DNA from: Cupriavidus sp.
GTDB lineage: Bacteria; Pseudomonadota; Gammaproteobacteria; Burkholderiales; Burkholderiaceae
Direction: 5' to 3'
Assembly: GCA_031180665.1 (NCBI GenBank)
Contig: JAPSLP010000024.1
Coordinates: 1-64,000 of the forward strand
Length of the DNA stretch: 64,000 bases
Shown here: piece by piece, positions 42,343 to 51,769 of the stretch
Numbering within the stretch: position 1 is the stretch's first letter
Layout: every line of letters begins with the position of its first letter
Position numbers and translations under genes: made by a program
The notes under the pieces: model-generated
The model's database searches: none
Told to the model about the DNA's origin: nothing
What the model saw: the letters and a program-made list of their open reading frames with translations, nothing else

Positions 42343-44916
42343 TCAACCTGCTTCCGCGATCCGCTTCGCGATGTGGTCCAGCGCTTCCTCGACCTGATCG
42401 ACCAGGATCAGGCACAGGTGGCCCGGCTGCAGGCGCCCCAGCGCGGTATCGATGGCGAGGAATTCGCCGCGGATCTCGTCGACCGCCGTGGTGCGCGTGG
42501 CGCCTTCCAGCCCTTCGCGCAGCAGCGCCAGCACTTCGCCATCGGCGCGTCCGCGCTGGCACTGGTCCTGGTACAACACCACGTCGTCGAACACGCCGCC
42601 GAGGATCTGCGTCTGGCGACGGATGTCCTCGTCGCGGCGGTCGCCGGCGCCGCTGATCACCACCATGCGGCGGCGCGCCGGCATCGTCTCGATCGCGTTG
42701 CACAGCGCCTGGATCGCGTCCGGGTTGTGGCCGTAGTCGGCGATCAGCGTGGCGCCGCGGTAGTCGAACAGATTGAAGCGGCCCGGCGCGCTGGCGGCGT
42801 CGCTGACGAAGGTCGCCAAGCCGCGACGGATCACCGACCAGTCGATGCCCAGCGCCCACGCGGCCGCGGTCGCCGACATCGCGTTCTCGACCTGGAAGCC
42901 GATGCTGCCGCCGCGCGTCAGCGGGATGTCCTTCAGCGCGATGCGCACCTGCGTGTCGCCCTCGGCCGCGACCAGATCGCCGCCGTCGGTAAACACCACG
43001 CGCTTGCCCTGCGCGCGATGCGTGGCGAGCACCGGGTGCTCGGCATCGCGGGCGAAGAAGGTCACCGCGCCGGGGCAGGCGTCGGCCATGCGCGCGACCA
43101 TCGGATCGGCGGCATTGAGCACGGCCATGCCCTGCGGCGAGACGTTCTGCACGATCACGCTCTTGAGCACCGCCAGGTCTTCGACCGTGCTGATATAGGA
43201 CAGCCCGAGGTGGTCGCCTTCGCCGACATTGGTCACCACCGCGACATCGCAGCGGTCGAACGCCAGCCCTTCGCGCAGCAGGCCGCCGCGCGCGGTTTCG
43301 AACACGGCCGCGTCGACGTCGGGGTGCATCAGCACGTTGCGCGCGCTGCGCGGGCCGCTGCAGTCGCCGGTGTCGATGCGCTGGCCGTTGATGTAGACGC
43401 CGTCGGTGCCGGTCATGCCCATGCGCAGGCCGCTGCCGGCCAGCAGATGGGTGATCAGCCGGACCGTGGTGGTCTTGCCGTTGGTGCCCGACACCGCGAC
43501 CACCGGAATGCGGCCGTCGTCGCCGTCGGCGAACATCGTCGAGATGATCGCCTCGCCGACCGCGCGGCCCTTGCCATAGGACGGTTGCAGATGCATGCGC
43601 AGGCCCGGCGCGGCATTGACCTCGACGATGCCGCCGGCCTGTTCCTCGAAGGGCTTGAGCACGGTCTCGCAGACCGCGTCGACGCCGCAGATATCGAGGC
43701 CGACCATCTGCGCCGCGGCCACCGCGCGCGCCGCCATCTCGGGATGCACGTCGTCGGTGACATCGGTGGCGGTGCCGCCGGTCGACAGATTGGCGTTGTT
43801 GCGCAGGATCACACGCGTGCCCTTGGGCGGCACCGATTCCGCGGTCAGGCCCTGCTTGGCGAGGGTGGCCAGCGCAATATCGTCGAAGCGGATCTTGGTC
43901 AGCGAAGTCGCATGGCCTTCGCCGCGGCGCGGGTCGCGGTTGACCTCGTCGACCAGCTGGCGCACGGTATGCACGCCATCGCCGATGACCTGCGGCGGAT
44001 CGCGCCGGGCCGCCGCCACCAGCTGGTTGCCGACCACCAGCAGGCGGAAATCGTGCCCCGGGATATAGCGTTCGACGATCACGTCGCTGCTGATCTCGGC
44101 CGCGACCTCATAGGCCGCCATCACTTCCTCGCGCGTGCGGATGCGCACCGCGACGCCCTTGCCCTGGTTGCCGTCGCGCGGCTTGACCACCACCGGCGCG
44201 TCGATTTCCTGCGCGACTTCCCAAGCCTCCTCGGCGCTGGACACCGAGCGGCCCAGCGGCACCGGCACGCCGGCCGCGTGCAGCAGGCTCTTGGTCAGCT
44301 CCTTGTCCTGCGCGATCGATTCGGCGACCGCGCTGGTCATATCGGTTTCCGCGGCCTGGATGCGCCGCTGGCGGCTGCCCCAGCCGAACTGCACCATGCT
44401 GCCCTGCGTGAGGCGGCGATAGGGGATGCCGCGCGCGATCGCCGCATGGACGATGGAGCCGGTGCTCGGTCCGAGGCGCACGTCCTCGTCGAGCTCGCGC
44501 AGGCGGGCCAGCGCGCTGTCCAGATCGAACGGCGTGTCGTCGCGCGCGGCGCGGCACAGCTGCTGGGCGAGATCCAGCGCGAGGCGTCCGACCTCTTCCT
44601 CGCTGTACTGCACCACCACCTGATAGGTGCCGGGCTCGACCGTGGGCGAGGTACGGCTGAAGGTCACCGGGCAACCCGCGGCCGCCTGCAGCCGTAGCGT
44701 CGCGCATTCGAGCGCATGGGCCAGCGAAGCATCGCCGTGCGCATCGTCGGGACGCAGCGGGCCGATGTCCGGGAATCGCGCGCGCAGGCGCTCCTCGAAA
44801 CCCGGCAGGTCCTCGATCGTGCCGGCTTCGTCGGGGCACGCGACGATCGCTTCGATCGCGGTGTGGCGGCACCACAGGTTCGGACCGCGCAGCGCGCGGA
44901 TGCGTGAGACTTCCAT
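42343..44916 (-). CDS. Cyanophycin synthetase-like protein CphA' (second paralog)
   Basis: MEVSRIRALRGPNLWCRHTAIEAIV...; ATP-grasp VVVKPRDGNQGKGVAV; Mur-ligase-like AVSGTNGKTTTVRLITHLLAGSG. Confidence 0.92.
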   Translation of the reverse strand: MEVSRIRALRGPNLWCRHTAIEAIVACPDEAGTIEDLPGFEERLRARFPDIGPLRPDDAHGDASLAHALECATLRLQAAAGCPVTFSRTSPTVEPGTYQVVVQYSEEEVGRLALDLAQQLCRAARDDTPFDLDSALARLRELDEDVRLGPSTGSIVHAAIARGIPYRRLTQGSMVQFGWGSRQRRIQAAETDMTSAVAESIAQDKELTKSLLHAAGVPVPLGRSVSSAEEAWEVAQEIDAPVVVKPRDGNQGKGVAVRIRTREEVMAAYEVAAEISSDVIVERYIPGHDFRLLVVGNQLVAAARRDPPQVIGDGVHTVRQLVDEVNRDPRRGEGHATSLTKIRFDDIALATLAKQGLTAESVPPKGTRVILRNNANLSTGGTATDVTDDVHPEMAARAVAAAQMVGLDICGVDAVCETVLKPFEEQAGGIVEVNAAPGLRMHLQPSYGKGRAVGEAIISTMFADGDDGRIPVVAVSGTNGKTTTVRLITHLLAGSGLRMGMTGTDGVYINGQRIDTGDCSGPRSARNVLMHPDVDAAVFETARGGLLREGLAFDRCDVAVVTNVGEGDHLGLSYISTVEDLAVLKSVIVQNVSPQGMAVLNAADPMVARMADACPGAVTFFARDAEHPVLATHRAQGKRVVFTDGGDLVAAEGDTQVRIALKDIPLTRGGSIGFQVENAMSATAAAWALGIDWSVIRRGLATFVSDAASAPGRFNLFDYRGATLIADYGHNPDAIQALCNAIETMPARRRMVVISGAGDRRDEDIRRQTQILGGVFDDVVLYQDQCQRGRADGEVLALLREGLEGATRTTAVDEIRGEFLAIDTALGRLQPGHLCLILVDQVEEALDHIAKRIAEAG

Positions 44917-45055
44917 CAATCAGTTTCCTATCGGTCGGCCGCCGGCCGGACGGGGCGCGACCCCGCCGGCAGGCAATCTTTCTATCCTTCAGCGCTTCAG
45001 CGTGTCAGAGCCGCCGGGCCTCGCAGCCTTGCCTCTGACCATCGATGCCAGCCGG

Positions 45056-47704
45056 TCAACCGCGCCGGGCCGGCTGGCCCAGCCAATGGTGGACCTGGTC
45101 CAACGTGGGGGCGATGTCAGCCTCGTCGGCCTGCAAGACCAGCAGATCGCCCGCCACCAGCTGCGACAGCGCGGTCTCGACGGCCTCGCGCCGGCTGCCC
45201 TGGTCGATGATCTTGCTGACGCGGCGGCCTTCGTACAGCCCCTTCTTGAGCAGCGCACGCGCCTCGCTGTCGGGCAGCTTGCGCGAGACGCTGCGGTCTT
45301 CGCACAGGAACACGCGATCGAAGGCGGCGCCGAGCGCCTTGCCCTGGTCGATCAGGTCGGCGTCGCGGCGATCGACGCCGGCGCCGAACACGGCCAGCCG
45401 GCGCTCCGACGGGAAGCGGTCCAGCGCCTTTGCCAGCGCCTCCAGCGCCGGAGCGTTGTGCGCGTCGTCGACGATCACGGTGGCGCCGTTGCGCTCGAAC
45501 AGCGTGAAGCGGCCCGGCACGTCGAGCTGGCCGACATCGAAGGTCATCACGCCGGCGCGGATCAGCTCGTGCGAGATGCCCAGCGCCCACGCCGCGGCGA
45601 CTGCCGCCAGCACGTTCTCGGTCTGGAAGCCGACGCGGCCCGCATAGGTCAGCGGGATCGCCGCGACCTCGGCCAGCGGCAGCTCGCTGTTGCCGGTGGC
45701 CAGCACGATGCGGCCGTCGCGCACGTACACCGCGCGCTTGCCGGCGGCACGGTGCTGGGCGATCGCCGGCAACTCGGCGCTGCCGCCGAAGAAGATCACG
45801 TCGCCGTCGCACAGCTCGGCCATTTCGACCACCAGCGGATCGCGCGCGTTGAGCACCGCGGCGCCGTGCTTGAGCACGACGTCGACCTGCGTGCGCAACA
45901 CGCTGTACATCTTCTCCGCGTCTTCGATGTAGTAGTGGCCGAGGTGGTCGGGGGTGTCGATATTGGTGACCACTCCCACCAGGCAGCGGTCGTAGGCCAG
46001 GCCCTCGGACAGCATCGTGCCGCTGTCGTTCTCGAACACGGCGGCCTCGACGGCGCGGTTCTTCAGCACGCGGGTGGCGGCCTCCCAGTTGGCGCGATCG
46101 CCGCCCTCGACCAGCCGCCGATCCAGATACAGGCCGTCGCTGCAGGCCAGGCCCGTATGGCGGCCCGACAGCTGCAACAGCCGCGCGACCAGCTTGGCGA
46201 CCACGGTCTTGCCGTTGGTGCCGGTAATGCCGACCACGGGAATGCGGCCGTCGTCGGCCGGAGCGTCGCCGTCCGTCGCGGGCGGGAACAGATGATCGAC
46301 GATGGCGCGGCCCACCGGACGCGGCGTGCCGGCGGCGGGTTTGAGGTGCATCAGCAGGCCGGGGCCGGCATTGACCTCGACGATCGCGCCGCCTTGTTCG
46401 GCCAGCGGGCGCGAGATGTCCTCGGCCACCAGGTCGATGCCGGCGATATCGAGCCCGACCACGCGGGCAGCCAGCGCGGCATGCGCCGCGACGCTCGGGT
46501 GAACGCGGTCGGTGACGTCGAACGCCACATTGCCGTTGCGCTGGATCAGCACATGGCGGCCCTCGGGCGGCACCGACTCCGCAGTGAAGCCCTGGCGCTT
46601 GAGCTCGAGGCGGGCGGCAGAATCGAGCCGCACGCGGTTCAGCGGATGATCCTCGGTGTTGCCACGGCGCGGGTCGCAGTTGATCTGCAGGTCGATCAGC
46701 TCGTCGATGGTCGACTTGCCGTCGCCCACCACGCTCGCCGATTCGCCCATCGCCGCCGCCACCAGCCGGCCGCCCACCACCAGCAGGCGGTGCTCGTTGC
46801 CCGGCACGAAACGCTCGACGATCACGCCGCTGCCTTCCTCGATGGCGACCCCATAGGCGGTCTGCACTTCCTCGCGGCTGATCAGGTTGGTGAATACGCC
46901 GCGGCCGTGGTTGCCGTCGTAGGGCTTGACCACGACCGGCACGCCGATCTCCTCGGCGGCCTCCCAGGCGTCATCGGCGCTCTCCACCAGGCGGCCCTCG
47001 GGCACGGGCACGCCGCACGATTCGAGCAGCGACTTGGTCAGGTCCTTGTCGCGCGAGATGCTTTCTGCGATGGCGCTGGTGCGGTCGGTTTCCGCCGTCC
47101 AGATGCGGCGCTGGCGCGCGCCATGGCCCAGCTGGACCAGATTGCTGTCCGACAGGCGCAGCGCGGGAATACGGCGGTCGTCGGCGGCATAGACGATGCA
47201 GGCCGTGCTCGGGCCGAGCCAGTGGCGATCGATCAGGCTGCGCAGTTCGTCCACCGCCGCATCGACGTCGAAAGGGCGGTCCTCGATCCCAGCCATCACG
47301 AGGTCGCGCGCCAGGAACAGCGCCGCGCGTGCCACGCGCTCATCCCAGGCCGTCACGATCACCTTGTAGACGCCCACCAACGGCGTCTCGCGCGCCTTGC
47401 CGAAGCCCCCGGGCATGCCGGCCAGGCTCAGCAGCTCCAGCGTGACGTGCTCCATGATGTGGGCGGGCCAGGTGCCTTCCTTCAGCCGCTGCAGGAAACC
47501 GCCCCGTTCGCCGATGCTGCACCGGTGCTCGATCAGCGAAGGCAGCCAGGCCGAAAGGCGCTCGTAGAAGCCGGGAATCTTGTTGGAGGGGTATTCCTCC
47601 AGTTCACCGATATCGACCCACGCCTCCAGCACCGGCCCATATGTCCACATATTGGGGCCGCGCAGCGACATGACATCGAATATCTCAATGTCCTTTTTCT
47701 TCAT
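45056..47704 (-). CDS. cphA: Cyanophycin synthetase CphA
   Basis: MKKKDIEIFDVMSLRGPNMWTYGPVLEAWVDIGELEEYPSNKIPGFYERL...; VVVKPYDGNHGRGVF; GITGTNGKTVVAKLVARLL. Confidence 0.95.
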   Translation of the reverse strand: MKKKDIEIFDVMSLRGPNMWTYGPVLEAWVDIGELEEYPSNKIPGFYERLSAWLPSLIEHRCSIGERGGFLQRLKEGTWPAHIMEHVTLELLSLAGMPGGFGKARETPLVGVYKVIVTAWDERVARAALFLARDLVMAGIEDRPFDVDAAVDELRSLIDRHWLGPSTACIVYAADDRRIPALRLSDSNLVQLGHGARQRRIWTAETDRTSAIAESISRDKDLTKSLLESCGVPVPEGRLVESADDAWEAAEEIGVPVVVKPYDGNHGRGVFTNLISREEVQTAYGVAIEEGSGVIVERFVPGNEHRLLVVGGRLVAAAMGESASVVGDGKSTIDELIDLQINCDPRRGNTEDHPLNRVRLDSAARLELKRQGFTAESVPPEGRHVLIQRNGNVAFDVTDRVHPSVAAHAALAARVVGLDIAGIDLVAEDISRPLAEQGGAIVEVNAGPGLLMHLKPAAGTPRPVGRAIVDHLFPPATDGDAPADDGRIPVVGITGTNGKTVVAKLVARLLQLSGRHTGLACSDGLYLDRRLVEGGDRANWEAATRVLKNRAVEAAVFENDSGTMLSEGLAYDRCLVGVVTNIDTPDHLGHYYIEDAEKMYSVLRTQVDVVLKHGAAVLNARDPLVVEMAELCDGDVIFFGGSAELPAIAQHRAAGKRAVYVRDGRIVLATGNSELPLAEVAAIPLTYAGRVGFQTENVLAAVAAAWALGISHELIRAGVMTFDVGQLDVPGRFTLFERNGATVIVDDAHNAPALEALAKALDRFPSERRLAVFGAGVDRRDADLIDQGKALGAAFDRVFLCEDRSVSRKLPDSEARALLKKGLYEGRRVSKIIDQGSRREAVETALSQLVAGDLLVLQADEADIAPTLDQVHHWLGQPARRG

Positions 47705-47966
47705 TGAATTAGCTTGAGGCATGGGCGATGCGCCCGTGGGGCGGAAGTCTAACCTTTCAATAACGTTACAGCGTAGACCTGGTTGACTTCCCGACGAAAA
47801 AGCGTTTGTGCGTCGCGACAGACGCCGCCGCGCGGATGTGGCTTATGTATACTTGCGCCGCGCTTGGGGCCGATCCGTCCTGTGACATATCGGCATCCCG
47901 GCAGCGCCCGCCATTTTTATTTGTATCAAGACATGTCGTTTCGACCGTCGACCGACCGCTTGCGCC

Positions 47967-50351
47967 ATGCTCGCGCAGCCCGACGAAACGACGCCCGCTG
48001 TGCCGACCATGACCCTAGCCGCTACCCCCGTATCATCGACCCCCACGCTGCCTGACCCCTGGCGCGTCTCGCTGGAGGCCGAACTCGCCTCCCGCCAAGG
48101 CATGCCCGGTGAAACGGTGCTGGCCTGGCTGGAGGTCGATCTCGACCGGCGGCTGCATTTTACAGAAGGCGTGGTGGTTGTCACCGATCGCCGCGTGCTG
48201 GCCAGGGACAACGCTCACAACGGGCAGGGCGGCTGGCGGCAATGGCCGATCGGCGCCGAGCTGACACTGCATCATGGCGACCACGCCGGCGTCGGCACGC
48301 TGGAGTTGCAGGATCGAAGCGGCAGGCTGGCCACCTGGCACTACACGCTGGGCAACAATCCGGCCGCGCTGCGCCTGCTCGATACGTTCAACGCCCAGCG
48401 CGATCGTCTGGCTGCCGGCGCAGCCGCGCGCGAGGCCGTCGAGGTGGAAGGTGTCTGCCCGACCTGCCGCGCGCCGCTGCCGCCGGGCGAGGACGAATGC
48501 CCGCAATGCAGCCGCGAACTGGAGACGCCGCCATCGACCTGGGCGCTGCTGCGGCTGTGGCGCTTCGCGCGGCCGTACCGCATGCAGCTGCTCGCCGGCT
48601 TCGTACTGACGCTGCTGTCCACCGGCGCCACGCTGGTGCCGCCGTACCTGACCATGCCGCTGATGGACAAGGTGCTGATTCCCTACCAGAACGGCGTGCC
48701 GATCGACTACGGCCTGGTGCGGCTCTATCTGGGCGGCCTGCTGGGCGCGGCGCTGATTGCATGGAGCCTGGGCTGGGCGCGCACCTATCTGCTGGCGCGG
48801 GTGTCCGAGCGGATCGGCGCGGACTTGCGCACCACCACCTACGAGCACCTGCTGAAGCTGTCGCTCGAGTATTTCGGCGGCAAGCGCACTGGCGACCTGA
48901 TGGCGCGGATCGGCAACGAAAGCGACCGCATCTGCGTCTTCCTGTCGCTGCATCTGCTCGACTTCTTCACCGACGTGCTGATGATCGTGATGACCGCGAT
49001 CATCCTGATCTCGATCAACCCCTGGCTGGCGCTGGTCACGCTGGTGCCGCTGCCGTTCATCGCGTGGATGATCCACCAGGTCCGCGACCGGCTGCGCCAT
49101 GGCTTCGAGAAGATCGACCGCAACTGGTCCGAGATCACCAACGTGCTGGCCGATACCATTCCGGGCATCCGCGTGGTCAAGGCCTTCGCGCAGGAGCGCC
49201 GCGAGGTCGAGCGCTTCCGCGAGGCGAACCGGCACAACCTGGCGATCAACGATCGCGTCAATGCGGTGTGGTCGCTGTTCACGCCCACGGTGACGCTGCT
49301 GACCGAGGTGGGCCTGCTGGTGGTCTGGATCTTCGGCATCTGGCAGGTCTCGCGCGATGCGATCACCGTGGGCGTGCTGGTGGCCTTCCTGACCTATATC
49401 AGCCGTTTCTATACGCGGCTCGATTCGATGAGCCGGATCGTCTCGGTCACGCAGAAGGCCGCGGCCGGCGCCAAGCGGATCTTCGACATTCTCGACCATG
49501 TGTCGAGCGTGCCAGAGCCGGTACGGCCCACGCAACTGCCGCAGGTCAGCGGCGCCATCGAGCTGCGCGATATCGGCTTTCGCTACGGCAGCCGCGCGGT
49601 GATCCGCGGGCTCGACCTGCAGATCCGTCCCGGCGAGATGATCGGCCTGGTGGGCCACAGCGGCTCGGGCAAGAGCACCCTGGTCAATCTGATCTGCCGC
49701 TTCTACGACGTGTCGGAGGGCGCGATCCGCGTCGACGGCGTCGATATCCGATCGCTGGCGGTGGCCGACTATCGCCGCCATATCGGCCTGGTGCTGCAGG
49801 AGCCGTTCCTGTTCTTCGGCACCATCGCGGAGAACATCGCCTACGGGCGGCCCAATGCCACGCGCGCCGAGATCATTGCGGCCGCGCGCGCGGCCCATGC
49901 GCACGAGTTCATCCTGCGGCTGCCGCATGGCTACGACTCGCTGGTCGGCGAACGAGGCCAGGCGCTGTCGGGCGGGGAGCGCCAGCGCATCTCGATCGCC
50001 CGCGCGCTGCTGATCGATCCGCGCATCCTGATCCTGGACGAAGCGACCTCGTCGGTCGATACCGCGACCGAGAAGGAAATCCAGAAGGCGCTCGACAACC
50101 TGGTGCAGGGCCGCACCACGATCGCCATCGCCCACCGCCTGTCGACGCTGCGCAAGGCCGACCGGCTGGTGGTGATGGACCGGGGCCGCATCGTCGAGGT
50201 CGGCCCGCACGACGAGCTGATGGCGCGCGAGGGCGCGTACTACAGGCTGTACCAGGCGCAGGCGCGCAACGTCGATACCGATCCGGACGATCCGGTCGAG
50301 GTCAATACCGTCGCACCCCATGTCACGGCCAGCGCCGTCGTCGTGCAATAA
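47967..50351 (+). CDS. ABC exporter (TM-NBD) with extra N-terminal domain and zinc-ribbon; cyanophycin-metabolism-associated type
   Basis: N-terminal LEVDLDRRLHFTEGVVVVTDRRVLARD, zinc ribbon CPTCRAPLPPGEDECPQCSRE, ABC TM domain, Walker A GHSGSGKSTLVNLICRFYD, LSGGERQRISIARALLIDPRILILDEATSSVD. Exact start uncertain. Confidence 0.88.
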   Translation: MLAQPDETTPAVPTMTLAATPVSSTPTLPDPWRVSLEAELASRQGMPGETVLAWLEVDLDRRLHFTEGVVVVTDRRVLARDNAHNGQGGWRQWPIGAELTLHHGDHAGVGTLELQDRSGRLATWHYTLGNNPAALRLLDTFNAQRDRLAAGAAAREAVEVEGVCPTCRAPLPPGEDECPQCSRELETPPSTWALLRLWRFARPYRMQLLAGFVLTLLSTGATLVPPYLTMPLMDKVLIPYQNGVPIDYGLVRLYLGGLLGAALIAWSLGWARTYLLARVSERIGADLRTTTYEHLLKLSLEYFGGKRTGDLMARIGNESDRICVFLSLHLLDFFTDVLMIVMTAIILISINPWLALVTLVPLPFIAWMIHQVRDRLRHGFEKIDRNWSEITNVLADTIPGIRVVKAFAQERREVERFREANRHNLAINDRVNAVWSLFTPTVTLLTEVGLLVVWIFGIWQVSRDAITVGVLVAFLTYISRFYTRLDSMSRIVSVTQKAAAGAKRIFDILDHVSSVPEPVRPTQLPQVSGAIELRDIGFRYGSRAVIRGLDLQIRPGEMIGLVGHSGSGKSTLVNLICRFYDVSEGAIRVDGVDIRSLAVADYRRHIGLVLQEPFLFFGTIAENIAYGRPNATRAEIIAAARAAHAHEFILRLPHGYDSLVGERGQALSGGERQRISIARALLIDPRILILDEATSSVDTATEKEIQKALDNLVQGRTTIAIAHRLSTLRKADRLVVMDRGRIVEVGPHDELMAREGAYYRLYQAQARNVDTDPDDPVEVNTVAPHVTASAVVVQ

Positions 50352-50363
50352 GGAAGTCCGATC

Positions 50364-50858
50364 ATGCAAGCAAGCGAATCGACGACTGCGGTCGCGTTCC
50401 CGTTCGAACTGTCGCGCAATCCCTTCGGCCGTCTCGTGATGAGGACCGCGGAGGGCGGCGTGCATGAAGGCGTGGTGGCTGTGCGCGCGTTCCCGATCAC
50501 CGCGCCGGACGACGGCATCTCGCTGGTCAGTGCCGATGGCCACGAGCTAGCGTGGATCGAGCGGCTCGAAGATCTGCCCGCGCCCATGCGCGACATCGTC
50601 GAGGAAGAGCTGGCGGGGCGCGAATTCATGCCTGAGATCCGCCGCATCGTCAGCGTGTCGACCTTCGCCACGCCGAGCACCTGGCAGGTCGAGACGGATC
50701 GCGGCCCGACCCGGCTGGTGCTGCGCGGCGAAGAAGACATCCGCCGCTTGGCGGGCAGCACGCTGCTGATCTCGGACAGCCACGGCATCCACTATCTGGT
50801 CCGCAGCCTGGAGTCGCTGGACAAGGCCAGCCGCAAGCTGCTGGACCGCTTCCTGTAG
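50364..50858 (+). CDS. DUF1854-like protein associated with cyanophycin locus
   Basis: FELSRNPFGRLVMRTAEGGVHEGVVAVRAFPITAPDDGISLVSADGHELAWIERLEDLPAPMRDIVEEELAGREFMPEIRRI. Confidence 0.8.
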   Translation: MQASESTTAVAFPFELSRNPFGRLVMRTAEGGVHEGVVAVRAFPITAPDDGISLVSADGHELAWIERLEDLPAPMRDIVEEELAGREFMPEIRRIVSVSTFATPSTWQVETDRGPTRLVLRGEEDIRRLAGSTLLISDSHGIHYLVRSLESLDKASRKLLDRFL

Positions 50859-51002
50859 CGGCCGTTGGCATCGCCGCAGGGGGCTCCACGGCGCGCGTCT
50901 CTTAGGCCGCACAAGCGAAATATCCAGATACAAAGCTGCGTTGCCGCCTCGCGCCCCCGGGTGTAACTTGCCATCGCTGTCCCAACCAACAAGGAGATCT
51001 CG

Positions 51003-51584
51003 ATGAAGAGGAACCACATGTTGATGGGTTTGCTGGTGGCCGCGGGCGTACTCGGTTCATCGGTCGGCCTGGCGCAATCCAGCTCTGGCGGCGGCTCGGC
51101 CGGCGCCGGCGGGTACGGCGCAGGAGCGGGAGCCCCACCGGAGACGCAGCGAGGTGGCTCGCAGACGGGCGGGGCGCAGACGGGCTCGGACACGCGCGGC
51201 TCGCAGATGGGCGGGCCGCAGAAGGGCTCGGACACGCGTGGCTCGCAGATGGGTGGCTCGCAGATGGGTGGCTCGGAAAGAGGAGGCGCGCAGATGGGCG
51301 GTCCCTCGGGACGGGCTGCGCAACCCGGCGAGCGCGCCACGCCGTCGGCAATGCCCGGCGGCCCGGGGCCTTCGGCTTCGCCGTATGCCTATGCACCGGG
51401 GCAATGGAAGAAGGGCGATCGCCTGCCGACCGCCTATCGGGACCGCCAGTACGTGATCGACGACTGGCGCTCGTTCCAGCTGGAACGCCCGCCGAAGGGG
51501 CACCAATGGGTTGGCATCGGCAATGAGTTCCTGCTGGTATCGACCCGCAACGGCACCATCGCCCGCGTCGTGACCGGGCAATAG
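51003..51584 (+). CDS. RcnB-like secreted protein with Gly/Ser/Thr-rich repeat linker
   Basis: Signal peptide; repeats GSDTRGSQMGG; C-term APGQWKKGDRLPTAYRDRQYVIDDWRSFQLERPPKGHQWVGIGNEFLLVSTRNGTIARVV. Confidence 0.8.
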   Translation: MKRNHMLMGLLVAAGVLGSSVGLAQSSSGGGSAGAGGYGAGAGAPPETQRGGSQTGGAQTGSDTRGSQMGGPQKGSDTRGSQMGGSQMGGSERGGAQMGGPSGRAAQPGERATPSAMPGGPGPSASPYAYAPGQWKKGDRLPTAYRDRQYVIDDWRSFQLERPPKGHQWVGIGNEFLLVSTRNGTIARVVTGQ

Positions 51585-51713
51585 CGCGGCAGCCACCAAA
51601 AGCTGGGAACTGCCGATAGCGACCAACAGGCGGCAACACATCCCCCCCGCCATACGACCCGCGCAGCGTGAGGACGCCGGCGCGGGTTTTTGTTTGGCGC
51701 GTCGCCAAAGAAA

Positions 51714-51739
51714 AAAAGGACGTCCGAAGACGTCCTTTT
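51714..51739 (-). terminator. Terminator of the DEAD-box helicase gene
   Basis: AAAAGGACGTC-cgaa-GACGTCCTTTT; minus-strand read continues ttttcttt. Confidence 0.8.
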
Positions 51740-51769
51740 CATAGGCTCGGGGCCAAGCCCCGAACCGGC

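Noticed and set aside
42310-47707. Plus-strand ORFs of 795 and 1026 aa
   Set aside because: Antisense shadows of cphA' and cphA; low-complexity His/Arg/Ala-rich translations typical of GC-rich antisense frames.
48033-50543. 836-aa minus-strand ORF
   Set aside because: Antisense to the ABC exporter with intact Walker motifs.
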